NCBI GenBank assembly: GCA_028822155.1
Contig: JAPKEJ010000004.1
Coordinates: forward strand, 22,461 to 86,460
Reading direction: 5' to 3'
Source of the DNA: Porticoccaceae bacterium
GTDB taxonomy: Bacteria > Pseudomonadota > Gammaproteobacteria > Pseudomonadales > Porticoccaceae
DNA: 64,000 bases
The position numbers were made by a program, and so were the translations under genes. This document shows, piece by piece, positions 38,143-46,664 of this stretch. How positions within the stretch are numbered: the stretch's first letter is position 1; every line of letters begins with the position of its first letter. The notes below the pieces were generated by a model. That model searched no databases and was not told the DNA's origin. It saw nothing but the letters and a program-made list of their open reading frames with translations.

Positions 38143-39024
38143 ATGATCACTGGTAGTATTGTTGCATTGGTTACGCCTATGCGAGCGGAGTCTCTAGACA
38201 TAGACTGGCCGTCCCTAAAAGAATTAGTAGAGTGGCATGTTCAGCAAGGCACCAATGGGATCGTTGCTGTAGGTACGACTGGGGAGTCCGCTACGCTGAA
38301 TGTCAGCGAGCATAAGGAAGTGATTAAGGTCGTTGTAGATCAGGTGGCAGGGCGTGTACCTGTTATCGCAGGAACCGGCGCAAATTCTACAGCCGAGGCC
38401 ATTATATTGACTAAAGCCGCAAAAGAGTCTGGAGCCGATGCCTGCCTGTTAGTCACTCCGTACTATAATAAGCCAACTCAAGAGGGGCTTTATGTGCACT
38501 ATAAAACAATCGCTGAGGCCGTCGATATAGATCAAATACTTTATAATGTTCCAGGAAGAACTGCCTGTGATATGCAGCCCGACACCGTCGCGCGTCTAAG
38601 CAAACTAGATAATATCGTAGGGATTAAAGAAGCCACTGGCGACTTATCTCGAGTTGGAGTTTTAAAGGCCGACTGTGCTGATGGGTTTGCCATTTATTCC
38701 GGAGACGACGTAACGGCCAGAGAGCTTATGCTGATGGGTGGGCATGGTGATATCTCTGTCACCGCGAACGTTGCACCAAAGTTGATGTCAGACATGTGTG
38801 CGGCTGCGATTGCCGGTGATACTGAGCTCGCCGCTAAAATTGATATGAGCTTGGCAGCATTACATACTGCGCTTTTCCTAGAGTCTAATCCCATTCCTGT
38901 AAAATGGGCTGTGTCACAAATGGGGCTAATGGATAATGTTCTACGACTCCCTATGACGCCCCTTAGCAGGGAACATCAAAATACTGTCGGCGCAGCGCTT
39001 AACGCGGCTGGTATTACTAAATAA
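38143..39024 (+). CDS. dapA: 4-hydroxy-tetrahydrodipicolinate synthase DapA
   Basis: Condenses pyruvate with aspartate semialdehyde, the first step of the diaminopimelate/lysine branch. The 293 residues match E. coli DapA (292). The Schiff-base lysine is K162 in GIKEATGD; Y134 in ILYNVPGRT and the T45-T46 pair in GTTGES complete the active site, and R139 binds substrate. bamC follows after a 39-base gap, the dapA-bamC order of E. coli. The 97 bases before the start include GTGATA and TATCAC arms (38089-38118 region) but are too short for a lysine riboswitch. dapE lies 4.4 kb downstream. Confidence 0.97.
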   Translation: MITGSIVALVTPMRAESLDIDWPSLKELVEWHVQQGTNGIVAVGTTGESATLNVSEHKEVIKVVVDQVAGRVPVIAGTGANSTAEAIILTKAAKESGADACLLVTPYYNKPTQEGLYVHYKTIAEAVDIDQILYNVPGRTACDMQPDTVARLSKLDNIVGIKEATGDLSRVGVLKADCADGFAIYSGDDVTARELMLMGGHGDISVTANVAPKLMSDMCAAAIAGDTELAAKIDMSLAALHTALFLESNPIPVKWAVSQMGLMDNVLRLPMTPLSREHQNTVGAALNAAGITK

Positions 39025-39063
39025 TAAGCGCAACTAATTGCACAATTAAGAAGGCACTGTTTG

Positions 39064-40095
39064 ATGAGTAAAATAATCTCTAACGCTATTATATTTATTT
39101 TCATTTGTAGTCTCACCGGCTGTGGTTGGTTGGGGCTTAGGGATCGTGGTGAGGACTATCTGTTATCCGAAGAAACGGCACCGACGGTAGTTCCTGCAGA
39201 GATGGATAGTGTAGTCTTAGGTCAGGCCTATCCCATACCTCAAATTAAGACCAACTCCGAACAGCTAAGTTCCTATGACGTCCCGCGGCCACTGGCTGCA
39301 TCAGTCAATACATTCGAGCAGCTAGTTAAAATTCAGAGCTTTGATGAGCGACGCTGGGTGTTGATTAATATCGCGCCAGGGGAATTGTGGCCCCGGTTAA
39401 GAGGCGTGTTAAACCGGAGTGGCGTCCCTTCTGCCCTTGCAGAGGGTTCATCTGGGATAATAGAGACAGTTTGGGTCACTTTTAACTCTGACGAAGAAAA
39501 CTCACATCGATTTCGCTTCAATATAACCCCAGGTGTTCAGGTAGATAGTACCGAGATAACAGCCTTACATAATCAGGTTGTTCGCGGTTCAGAAGAAGAC
39601 GGGCTCTGGCCAGAAACTTCGGACGATGATCAGCGAGAGCTAGATATAATGACCTTAGTAGCCAATGAGTTGGCGGAAGAGTCTAATTTCGCGAGTGTTT
39701 CACTTTTAGCACAAGACATTGGTGGGTCAGCAAAGGTCGATATTTTATCACCTCAAGTTGCCGATCCTTATATCCGCATCAAGTTAGGTTTTGACCGTTC
39801 ATGGGCGTCACTTGTGTACTCTAGTGACAGAGGCGGTTTTACGACGATAGACAAAGATCGAAGCGAAGGGATAATTTTTGTTAACTTCACAGAAGCTAGT
39901 TCTGAAGAAATTGGTTTCTTTGGGAAGTTATTTGGTGGTGGGAAGGATGAGGACATCATAAAGGCAAATTATCAAGTCCTCATGCAGGCCGTTGGCTCTG
40001 ACACAGAGATTAGAATAGTAGATGACAGTGGCAACGGTTTAACTAGAGCTGATGCCTTGAGATTGCTTACTGTCATACGTAGTAATCTTTCTTGA
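39064..40095 (+). CDS. bamC: Outer-membrane assembly lipoprotein BamC
   Basis: Lipoprotein of the BAM complex that inserts beta-barrels into the outer membrane. The ATG at 39064 is preferred over a TTG three bases earlier; AAGG lies upstream. The 343 residues have a lipobox LTGC (about residues 18-21), an unstructured N-terminal stretch, and two helix-grip domains; the family is recognised mainly by the pattern VPPDLQ-like PRPLAAS, RRWVLINIAPGELWPRLRGV and by location after dapA. Similarity is moderate, as usual for BamC. Confidence 0.85.
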   Translation: MSKIISNAIIFIFICSLTGCGWLGLRDRGEDYLLSEETAPTVVPAEMDSVVLGQAYPIPQIKTNSEQLSSYDVPRPLAASVNTFEQLVKIQSFDERRWVLINIAPGELWPRLRGVLNRSGVPSALAEGSSGIIETVWVTFNSDEENSHRFRFNITPGVQVDSTEITALHNQVVRGSEEDGLWPETSDDDQRELDIMTLVANELAEESNFASVSLLAQDIGGSAKVDILSPQVADPYIRIKLGFDRSWASLVYSSDRGGFTTIDKDRSEGIIFVNFTEASSEEIGFFGKLFGGGKDEDIIKANYQVLMQAVGSDTEIRIVDDSGNGLTRADALRLLTVIRSNLS

Positions 40096-40108
40096 GGAAA
40101 AGTATCTA

Positions 40109-40873
40109 GTGCGATTTGCCTCCTTAGGCAGCGGGAGCAAGGGGAATTCCACTCTCATTGAGGCGCAGGGTACCTGCGTGATGGTTGACTGTGGATTCGG
40201 CATCAAAGACGTCTGCAGGCGTCTTTCGGCCTTAGGCAAAACCCCTGAAGACCTAAGTGCTATTTTGGTCACCCATGAGCATAGCGATCACTGGAAAGGC
40301 GTAGTGCCCTTGGCACGTAAATTTTCCATCCCCATCTTCCTCACTGCTGGGTGCCTAAAGTCCAGAGATAGGGTTTATGAGGGCGTTAACTTCAATATTA
40401 TCGACAGTCATATTCCCTTTCCTATTGGTGATCTTCAAGTAACACCAGTTGCAGTACCTCACGATGCACGGGAACCGGTTCAATACGTCTTTGATGCTAA
40501 TGGTATTAAGTTCGGAATACTGACCGATATCGGGCATTCGACCCCATTTGTAGAAGCCCAATTCTCGAATTGCCATGGACTACTTCTGGAGGCTAATTAT
40601 GATCAAGATATGCTAGACACTGGCCCTTATCCAACCTTTTTAAAAGAGAGGGTAGGTGGGAAATTTGGTCATTTAAGTAACGATCAGCTAAGTGGTTTTT
40701 TGTCCAAGATAGACCAGACTTACCTTAAGGTTATCTTAATTGGGCACGTCAGCGAAAAAAATAATCATTTAGACAAAGTTAAGGTCGCCATATCAAATTC
40801 TTTATTGGCCAGGGACCCTATCCAGTATGCCAGCCAAGAAGCCGGCAGTCCTTGGATCGAGCTTAACGGCTAG
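40109..40873 (+). CDS. MBL-fold metallo-hydrolase (YycJ/PhnP-like)
   Basis: 254-residue metallo-beta-lactamase-fold protein. It opens with FASLGSGSKGNSTLIE, typical of COG1235, and carries the metal motif THEHSDH with further ligands in EANYDQDML and GHVSEKNNH. Related proteins act on nucleic acids or cyclic phosphates, but the substrate here is unknown. The start is GTG with GAGGAAA upstream, 13 bases after the bamC stop, so it ends the dapA-bamC run. Confidence 0.87.
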   Translation: MRFASLGSGSKGNSTLIEAQGTCVMVDCGFGIKDVCRRLSALGKTPEDLSAILVTHEHSDHWKGVVPLARKFSIPIFLTAGCLKSRDRVYEGVNFNIIDSHIPFPIGDLQVTPVAVPHDAREPVQYVFDANGIKFGILTDIGHSTPFVEAQFSNCHGLLLEANYDQDMLDTGPYPTFLKERVGGKFGHLSNDQLSGFLSKIDQTYLKVILIGHVSEKNNHLDKVKVAISNSLLARDPIQYASQEAGSPWIELNG

Positions 40874-41235
40874 GGTTAGCAGGGTCGTAATGAGCTTTTA
40901 TTGTCGTAGATCATTGTTTAGTAAAGAGCAAGTTTTATTTAGTATTTTGGAGGATCTATTCAGCAATGAATGACTTTTTTCCACAGATGGGCATATGATA
41001 TAAAATATATATTAGATATGGGCCGTAAGTCATTGATTCTTAGCCTTTGGATTGTTAAACCATTGATATATATAGATATTTTTGTGTGGTCAAAAAGTGA
41101 TCAATTTAACATAATGCCATATTAATTAGGCTCTAATAGCGCTCAACCACCGTTAATCCACAAAGTTATCCACAGATATTGTGAGTAACTTTTGGCAGTA
41201 CAATTCGGTAAAATTCCTAGGGAAACTCCCCAATC
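40874..41235. other. AT-rich gene-free spacer with DnaA-box cluster
   Basis: 362 bases between two convergent genes, clearly richer in A and T than the genes around it (long runs of TATA-type sequence at 40993-41018 and 41064-41082). Convergent genes need no promoter here, so the length is unexplained. It holds four DnaA-box-like sequences (separate entry), three GATC sites, a strong GGAGGA (40949-40954) followed by short frames, and an exact 11-base match to the XerD arm of dif (41108-41118). No protein-coding gene is convincing. Confidence 0.5.
41154..41188. other. Cluster of DnaA-box-like 9-mers
   Basis: TTATCCACA at 41166-41174 is a perfect consensus box. TAATCCACA (41154-41162) differs at one position, TGTGAGTAA (41180-41188, minus-strand box TTACTCACA) at one, and a fourth box TTTTCCACA lies at 40977-40985, also one mismatch. 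The tight triple next to AT-rich DNA resembles a DnaA-binding region; whether it is functional cannot be told from this window. Confidence 0.5.
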
Positions 41236-41667
41236 TCAAACCTTACACTCCCTCGAATGAGTAAGCCCTGTTTCGATAAACCCCTCTAGTACTTGGAGTT
41301 GCTGGCATGGGATATTATTGTTGTCTGATAAGTCAGCTATCATAAGCCCGCCTAAGGATAGCAATGGCCCAATATCATAAAGTTCATTGCCGCTAAGCTT
41401 AATCCTTGCTAGCCCCTGAAATTGCTCCAAGCCCTCCAAGCTTTTGATTCCAGCATGACTGCAATCAAGAGTCTCTAGATCGTCGATTCTAATCGCGTTT
41501 TGAACTTTTAATGTTTCGATTAAACAGCGCGATAGTGACGAATCTGAAACTGTAAACGAAATGGATACTGGTTTCCCTAGCCGTAGCGGTTGATCATTGA
41601 GTGTAATCTCATAATCAGCGCAGGATAACAGCAGGCTCATAATAAAGGCGGCAAAAATAAGCTTCAT
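41236..41667 (-). CDS. Small leucine-rich-repeat lipoprotein
   Basis: 143 residues. The ATG at 41667 (MKLIFAAFIMSLLLSC) is chosen over a TTG 15 bases earlier because it gives a clean signal peptide with lipobox LLSC. The mature part has a beta-rich start and then two to three SDS22-like leucine-rich repeats (LETLDCSHAGIKSLEGLEQF, LARIKLSGNELYDIGPLLSL, LMIADLSDNN), ending with cysteines that may pair. I do not recognise a named family. It is divergent from rsmJ and would sit in the periplasm, anchored in a membrane. Confidence 0.72.
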   Translation of the reverse strand: MKLIFAAFIMSLLLSCADYEITLNDQPLRLGKPVSISFTVSDSSLSRCLIETLKVQNAIRIDDLETLDCSHAGIKSLEGLEQFQGLARIKLSGNELYDIGPLLSLGGLMIADLSDNNNIPCQQLQVLEGFIETGLTHSRECKV

Positions 41668-41717
41668 ATCGACGGTTCTCAATTCTAGAAAGCCCTATTG
41701 TATGTTTAAATACCAAC

Positions 41718-42524
41718 ATGTCGACTATTGTTATCAACTGTAAAGATTCTCAGCTCTCTGATCATGCTAACCAGTTAGCAAAAGACTTGGGTTATCCTAT
41801 TCTCGATGGGAGCTTAAGTGTTGAAGCTAAGCAATCGATGTTCCAATATGAGCTTGTACTGGACGACCAAGGCCTATCTCTATGTCCTACTAACACAAAA
41901 CTGCACGGCGCAATCCGTTGTGATTTTGGCAGCGCTGCCAACACCCATCGTCGTAAACATGGTGGTGGTAACGGTCAGGCCATCGCAAAAGCTATAGGGG
42001 TTTCTGGCCGGTTTAGCCCTACCGTCGTTGATCTGACGGCTGGTTTAGGGGTTGATGGGTTTGTGCTGGCCTCACTGGGCTGCTCAATGACATTAATAGA
42101 AAGAAATAAAGTAGTGCATTGTTTATTGAATGACGGCTTAGAAAGGGCGCGACAGGCGGCCTCTATGGATACAGCTTTAGGGTCTATTGTTGGACGGATA
42201 AATCTAGTGGGGCAAGATTCGAGCGAATTTTTAATATTGCTACCACCAAAAGAGCGGCCTGATATCGTCTATTTAGATCCGATGTTTCCTGAAAGAAAAA
42301 AGTCAGCGAAAGTTAAGAAAGAAATGCAGGCCTTCCACTCCATCGTTGGTTCTGATGATGATAGTGCTGACTTGCTGGCGCTTGCGCTTGCCCAGGCTAA
42401 ATATAGAGTCGTAGTTAAGCGATCAGTATCGGCTGAATGGCTGGGTGGCCTAAAACCTAGCTACTCGCTAACAGGCAAGAGTACGCGCTTCGATGTCTTC
42501 GCCCTCAATAAGCTGCCCAGTTAA
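41718..42524 (+). CDS. rsmJ: 16S rRNA (guanine-1516-N2)-methyltransferase RsmJ
   Basis: SAM-dependent enzyme that methylates G1516 of 16S rRNA. The 268 residues show the SAM-binding motif DLTAGLGVDGFVLASLGC, the acidic residue of motif II in LIERN, and the catalytic YLDPMFPERKKSAKVKKEMQ, all hallmarks of YhiQ/RsmJ. E. coli RsmJ has 250 residues. Stop codons interlock with the convergent EamA gene by four bases. Confidence 0.94.
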   Translation: MSTIVINCKDSQLSDHANQLAKDLGYPILDGSLSVEAKQSMFQYELVLDDQGLSLCPTNTKLHGAIRCDFGSAANTHRRKHGGGNGQAIAKAIGVSGRFSPTVVDLTAGLGVDGFVLASLGCSMTLIERNKVVHCLLNDGLERARQAASMDTALGSIVGRINLVGQDSSEFLILLPPKERPDIVYLDPMFPERKKSAKVKKEMQAFHSIVGSDDDSADLLALALAQAKYRVVVKRSVSAEWLGGLKPSYSLTGKSTRFDVFALNKLPS

Positions 42525-43399
42525 CTCTTCCTCGACATAACCAGATAGTTTCCCAGTCCCGCGAGTATAAAGCCAGTGATGGCCATAGGCGTCCACTGAT
42601 AGCTTTCGAATATAGTGGATAGAATTATCGCCACGAAGGGTATTAGAAGGGCGCCATAGCCAGCTCTCTCGGGACCTATCAAGACCATTAACTTCAAATA
42701 GGCACCAAAGGCCAAAATGGTCCCAAAGACCGCGAGATAAACCAATGATGCTGTATAAGAAAAACTATTTTCATAGGTAAACTCTGCTCCAGTGAAAAGG
42801 GCTATTATTATAAGGGCTATAGAGCCGTAGAGTGTCCCCCAGGCGTTGATAGACCAGACTGAGAGGCCTGTTAGACCATTGCGCGTAGCAGCCATATTCC
42901 CTAAAGATGCTATAAAAACGGCGGTTAAACCTAGCCCAAAGCCTGTCATGGCTGCATTCCCAGCCCCAACGCTTGATAGTTCGGGATAAAAAAGTAGAAA
43001 TATACCACTTAAGCCGACAAGTCCGCCGAACGCGATATTCATGGTGATGGGACGCTTTAAAAATATCCTACTGTTAATAATATTGAAGAGCACTATGAGT
43101 GAGAATATAACCGCGATAATACCGCTGGCTAAGTACGACTCAGCCATATAGATGATCCAGTAATTAAGTCCAAATAAGCTTACGCCTTGGGCCACTAAAA
43201 AGTAGTGATTTCTGACGTTAACGCGAAGTGGAATACTTCGGATTCGGCAAAATATAAATAATAGAACCGATGATAAAAGCATACGATAGATCACCGAGAC
43301 AATTGGGTCGACATTGCCAAGTTGGTAGGTAATCGCCAGCCAAGTTGATCCCCATATGAGCACGGTGGAGATATATAGAAATACTATATAGAGGTTCAT
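42521..43399 (-). CDS. EamA/DMT family transporter
   Basis: 292-residue inner-membrane protein with ten hydrophobic helices and two EamA repeats (about 1-140 and 150-290), the drug/metabolite transporter layout. The start MNLYIVFLYISTVLIWGSTWLAI is typical, including the conserved WGSTW. Exported substrate is unknown. It is monocistronic. Confidence 0.88.
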   Translation of the reverse strand: MNLYIVFLYISTVLIWGSTWLAITYQLGNVDPIVSVIYRMLLSSVLLFIFCRIRSIPLRVNVRNHYFLVAQGVSLFGLNYWIIYMAESYLASGIIAVIFSLIVLFNIINSRIFLKRPITMNIAFGGLVGLSGIFLLFYPELSSVGAGNAAMTGFGLGLTAVFIASLGNMAATRNGLTGLSVWSINAWGTLYGSIALIIIALFTGAEFTYENSFSYTASLVYLAVFGTILAFGAYLKLMVLIGPERAGYGALLIPFVAIILSTIFESYQWTPMAITGFILAGLGNYLVMSRKS

Positions 43400-43443
43400 G
43401 AATGGTTGATTCCTCTGGGTTGATGCACTTCAAGCGCAGGCAC

Positions 43444-44580
43444 CTAACTAAGTAATTGTTGGAGAATATCTTGATAGATTGCTGTCAATACGTCCAAGTC
43501 CGCAATAGATACGTTCTCATCGACGCGATGGATGCTTTCGTTGATGGGACCTAATTCTACAACCTCAGTTCCCATAGGCGCTATAAACCGACCGTCCGAG
43601 GTGCCTCCAGCTGTTGATAATTCCGATTCTAATCCTGTAACCTTCGCTATGCTCGTTATAGCTGCTTCGACTAGGTCCCCTTTTACCGTAAGAAAAGGTT
43701 GGCCACTTAGGTTCCATTCCGCCTCGTATTCTATAGGATACTTGTCCAATATAGCTTCAGTCCGATCCCGTAACTGTCCTTCAGTTAGCTCAGTTGAAAA
43801 CCGAAAGTTAAATAATACTTCGACGGTTCCAGGTATCACATTGGTGGCCCCGGACCCTCCATTAATGTTGGATATTTGGAATGATGTTGCTGGGAAAGAA
43901 TCATTTCCTTGGTCCCATATCTCGCGGGTCAATTCATTAAGAGCTGGAATGCCTGAGTGAATCGGATTTGCGGCCAAGTGAGGGTAGGCGACATGACCTT
44001 GTTTGCCTTTAATGGTTAGACGGCATCCAAGTGATCCACGGCGGCCATTTTTAATGGTGTCGCCAGTTTGGCTCGAGCTAGATGGCTCGCCTACTAGGCA
44101 CCACTGAGGGGTGATCTCTTGCTGTTGAAGCCAGTCAACAACCTTTACCGTCCCATTGACAGCGATACCTTCCTCATCACTGGTGATCAGAAAGGCTAAA
44201 CGCCCCTTATGGTCTGGGAGATCTGTGACAAATTGCTCCGCTGCAACCACCATAGCTGCGAGTGAACCTTTCATATCTGCCGCACCTCTGCCGTATAACT
44301 GCCCGTCGACAATAGTCGGCGTAAAAGGTGGATGGGACCAGTTCTCTAAGGGACCTGTAGGCACAACATCGGTATGACCTGCAAAACAAAAAATGGGCCC
44401 AGAGTCCCCATGAACCGCCCAAAAATTGTGAACATCATCAAATCGAAGATTCTCAATCTTAAAGCCACGAGACTTTAAGCGCGCTATCATTATTGCCTGG
44501 CAACCCGCATCCGTTGGCGTGACAGAGGGCTGTGTGATGAGCTGCATAGCTAGCTCAACAGTAGGGGACCGATTTGCCAT
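43444..44580 (-). CDS. dapE: Succinyl-diaminopimelate desuccinylase DapE
   Basis: Zinc peptidase-like enzyme that hydrolyses N-succinyl-LL-diaminopimelate in lysine and peptidoglycan synthesis. The frame opens at 44622, but the ATG at 44580 ([15 protein letters not shown]) aligns with E. coli DapE and gives 378 residues (E. coli 375). Metal ligands and catalytic residues are visible in [37 protein letters not shown] and the C-terminal ESIHRVDE. Together with dapA 4.4 kb upstream it supplies two steps of one pathway. Confidence 0.95.
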   Translation of the reverse strand: MANRSPTVELAMQLITQPSVTPTDAGCQAIMIARLKSRGFKIENLRFDDVHNFWAVHGDSGPIFCFAGHTDVVPTGPLENWSHPPFTPTIVDGQLYGRGAADMKGSLAAMVVAAEQFVTDLPDHKGRLAFLITSDEEGIAVNGTVKVVDWLQQQEITPQWCLVGEPSSSSQTGDTIKNGRRGSLGCRLTIKGKQGHVAYPHLAANPIHSGIPALNELTREIWDQGNDSFPATSFQISNINGGSGATNVIPGTVEVLFNFRFSTELTEGQLRDRTEAILDKYPIEYEAEWNLSGQPFLTVKGDLVEAAITSIAKVTGLESELSTAGGTSDGRFIAPMGTEVVELGPINESIHRVDENVSIADLDVLTAIYQDILQQLLS

Positions 44581-44738
44581 TAGAGACCGCCGTAAGGTTT
44601 GATGTTCTATTGTAGTGTGCAAATGCCTAGCAGGCTATATAACCCTGATTGCGTTTTGCTATGTAGCATAAGGATTTTCTAATGGAACCGTTTAAGGGGT
44701 TGTGAATATAGTCTAAACAAGCGCCGCGAGAGAAATGA

Positions 44739-45431
44739 TCAACTCAGCTTGTCTTTAGCCGCGTTGATCTTTGCAGCAAGATAATCGCTACCGCCACGAT
44801 CGGGGTGTAGCCGCTGTATTAGACGCTTGTGAGCCTTCAACACATCCTCTTTTGATGCATTAATTTCTAGTCCAAGGATTTTGTAACATTCGTCGTTCGA
44901 TAAATCTGATGCCCCGCTTGGCCGATAATCGTCTGAGGATTCCTGGCTGCTATCACCACCTCGCATTCGATAGGCATTGAGTAAAACAAAGGACTCACGA
45001 TCATTAGTTCGTAGATCGGCAGCCAAACTATTCAGCTCCTCAGGTGTTAGCTCTGACAAGGATTTGCCCGTAAATTCTCCAGCCAATACCTCACCACTCA
45101 TCTGTTTGTTCGCAAAGTTAACGGTAACTAGTAGTGACTTGGTTCTAAATTGAGATGGGGTGCTTTTAAAGCGGCTGAGTACACGCAAAAATGGAAGCGC
45201 CCTCAGTCCTAAGGTGAATAACGTTTTAGTTAAGGGTATAAGCGCTGCGATACCAGCACCCAGCCAGTGCATTCGACCCGAGGCGACCAGCACAACTGAT
45301 AAGCCTAACACCACCCAAAATCCAGAACGCCACAGAAAAGATCGGCGCTCTTCAGGGGATAATCCTTTGACCACAGACCACCAATACCAAAGGCCACCAA
45401 TAAGCGCGAGCAGTAAGATTAATCGAGGCAT
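44739..45431 (-). CDS. Membrane-anchored J-domain protein
   Basis: 230 residues. Two or three N-terminal hydrophobic segments (about 2-17, 32-48, 53-75) anchor it in the inner membrane; the C-terminal J domain (about 182-230) contains the essential HPD in IQRLHPDRGGSD. It therefore probably recruits DnaK to the membrane, like DjlA or Tim14-type proteins, though the topology with a C-terminal J domain is closer to the latter. It lies between dapE and a DAHP synthase gene with no clear operon partner. Confidence 0.87.
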   Translation of the reverse strand: MPRLILLLALIGGLWYWWSVVKGLSPEERRSFLWRSGFWVVLGLSVVLVASGRMHWLGAGIAALIPLTKTLFTLGLRALPFLRVLSRFKSTPSQFRTKSLLVTVNFANKQMSGEVLAGEFTGKSLSELTPEELNSLAADLRTNDRESFVLLNAYRMRGGDSSQESSDDYRPSGASDLSNDECYKILGLEINASKEDVLKAHKRLIQRLHPDRGGSDYLAAKINAAKDKLS

Positions 45432-45526
45432 AGTTATTCAAACATCCTGTATCAAATCGAAACGTTGAAACCCATATGCTAGATCAAACAATCAGGCTCA
45501 GCAATGGAAAAAGTAAATTACTCGAG

Positions 45527-46594
45527 CTACCGGCTTTTGAGTACATCTCTTAGTTTGTCAGCCATGCCGAGAAGGCTCGCTTCAGTTGTTTCCCAGTCGA
45601 TACAGGCATCTGTGACTGAAACACCGTATTCCATATCGTTGGGATTGCTCGCTAGCTTTTGGCTTCCTGAGTTTAAGTGACTCTCTATCATGGCCCCAAC
45701 AATTGAGGTGTTGCCTTCTACAATTTGATTGGCGACATTGTCTAATACCAAGGGCTGTAAATTATGATCTTTATTGGAGTTGGCATGGCTACAATCAACC
45801 ATAATGTTGGGGCTTATGCCGGCTGCATTCAACTCTTGCTCGCAGATCGACACGCTTACCGAATCATAGTTTGGCTTACCATTACCACCGCGCAACACAA
45901 CGTGCGCATGTAGATTACCTTTAGTGGTAATTACCGAAACCTTACCGTCTGAGTTAATCCCCAAAAAACGATGAGGGCTGGCAACTGATTGCAGGGCATT
46001 GATCGCGACAGTAAGACTGCCGTCAGTGCCATTTTTAAAACCAACGGATGATGAAAGTCCTGACGCCATCTCGCGGTGAGTCTGTGATTCCGTGGTTCGA
46101 GCGCCGATTGCAGACCATGCAATAAGGTCTTGCATGTACTGTGGGGAGATTGGGTCAAGTGCCTCAGTCGCTGTGGGTAATCCGATTTCTAGCACATCAT
46201 GGAGCAACTGCCGGCCAATATGCAGGCCATCAGTGATTTTGAATGAGTCATTCATGAAAGGATCGTTAATCAAACCCTTCCATCCGGTAGTAGTTCGTGG
46301 TTTCTCAAAATAAACTCGCATAACGATCAGCAGCGTATCGCTAACTTTATCAGCAAGTTCTTTAAGTTTATGAGCATACTCATGTGCAGCTTTAATGTCG
46401 TGAATTGAGCAAGGCCCGACAACGACAACCACGCGATGATCTTTGCGGGTCAGTATATTCTCGATTGCCTTACGGCCACCTGAAATGGTTTCACGAGCTT
46501 TGTCCGAAATTGGAATCTCACGCTTTAATTCAGACGGCGTGATCAGTATTTCGGGTAACTCAATGTTAATATTTTCTACAGCTCTCGGATCCAT
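45527..46594 (-). CDS. 3-deoxy-7-phosphoheptulonate synthase (class I DAHP synthase)
   Basis: First enzyme of the shikimate pathway, joining phosphoenolpyruvate and erythrose-4-phosphate. The 355 residues belong to the AroFGH class: VVVVGPCSIHD, RVYFEKPRTTTGWKGLINDP, ARTTESQTHREMASGLSSSV, HAHVVLRGGNGKPNYD and VDCSHANSNKDH are all family stretches, with the metal ligands in the Cys, His and Asp/Glu motifs. The feedback class (Phe, Tyr or Trp) cannot be fixed by eye, so no symbol is given. GGAAA lies before the ATG. No attenuator-like leader is seen in the 70 bases upstream. Confidence 0.95.
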   Translation of the reverse strand: MDPRAVENINIELPEILITPSELKREIPISDKARETISGGRKAIENILTRKDHRVVVVVGPCSIHDIKAAHEYAHKLKELADKVSDTLLIVMRVYFEKPRTTTGWKGLINDPFMNDSFKITDGLHIGRQLLHDVLEIGLPTATEALDPISPQYMQDLIAWSAIGARTTESQTHREMASGLSSSVGFKNGTDGSLTVAINALQSVASPHRFLGINSDGKVSVITTKGNLHAHVVLRGGNGKPNYDSVSVSICEQELNAAGISPNIMVDCSHANSNKDHNLQPLVLDNVANQIVEGNTSIVGAMIESHLNSGSQKLASNPNDMEYGVSVTDACIDWETTEASLLGMADKLRDVLKSR

Positions 46595-46664
46595 TTTGGA
46601 TTTCCTGATTACGATAATTCGACAAAAGGCCGTTATTGTACTGAAAAATAGGCACTTTTGAAGT

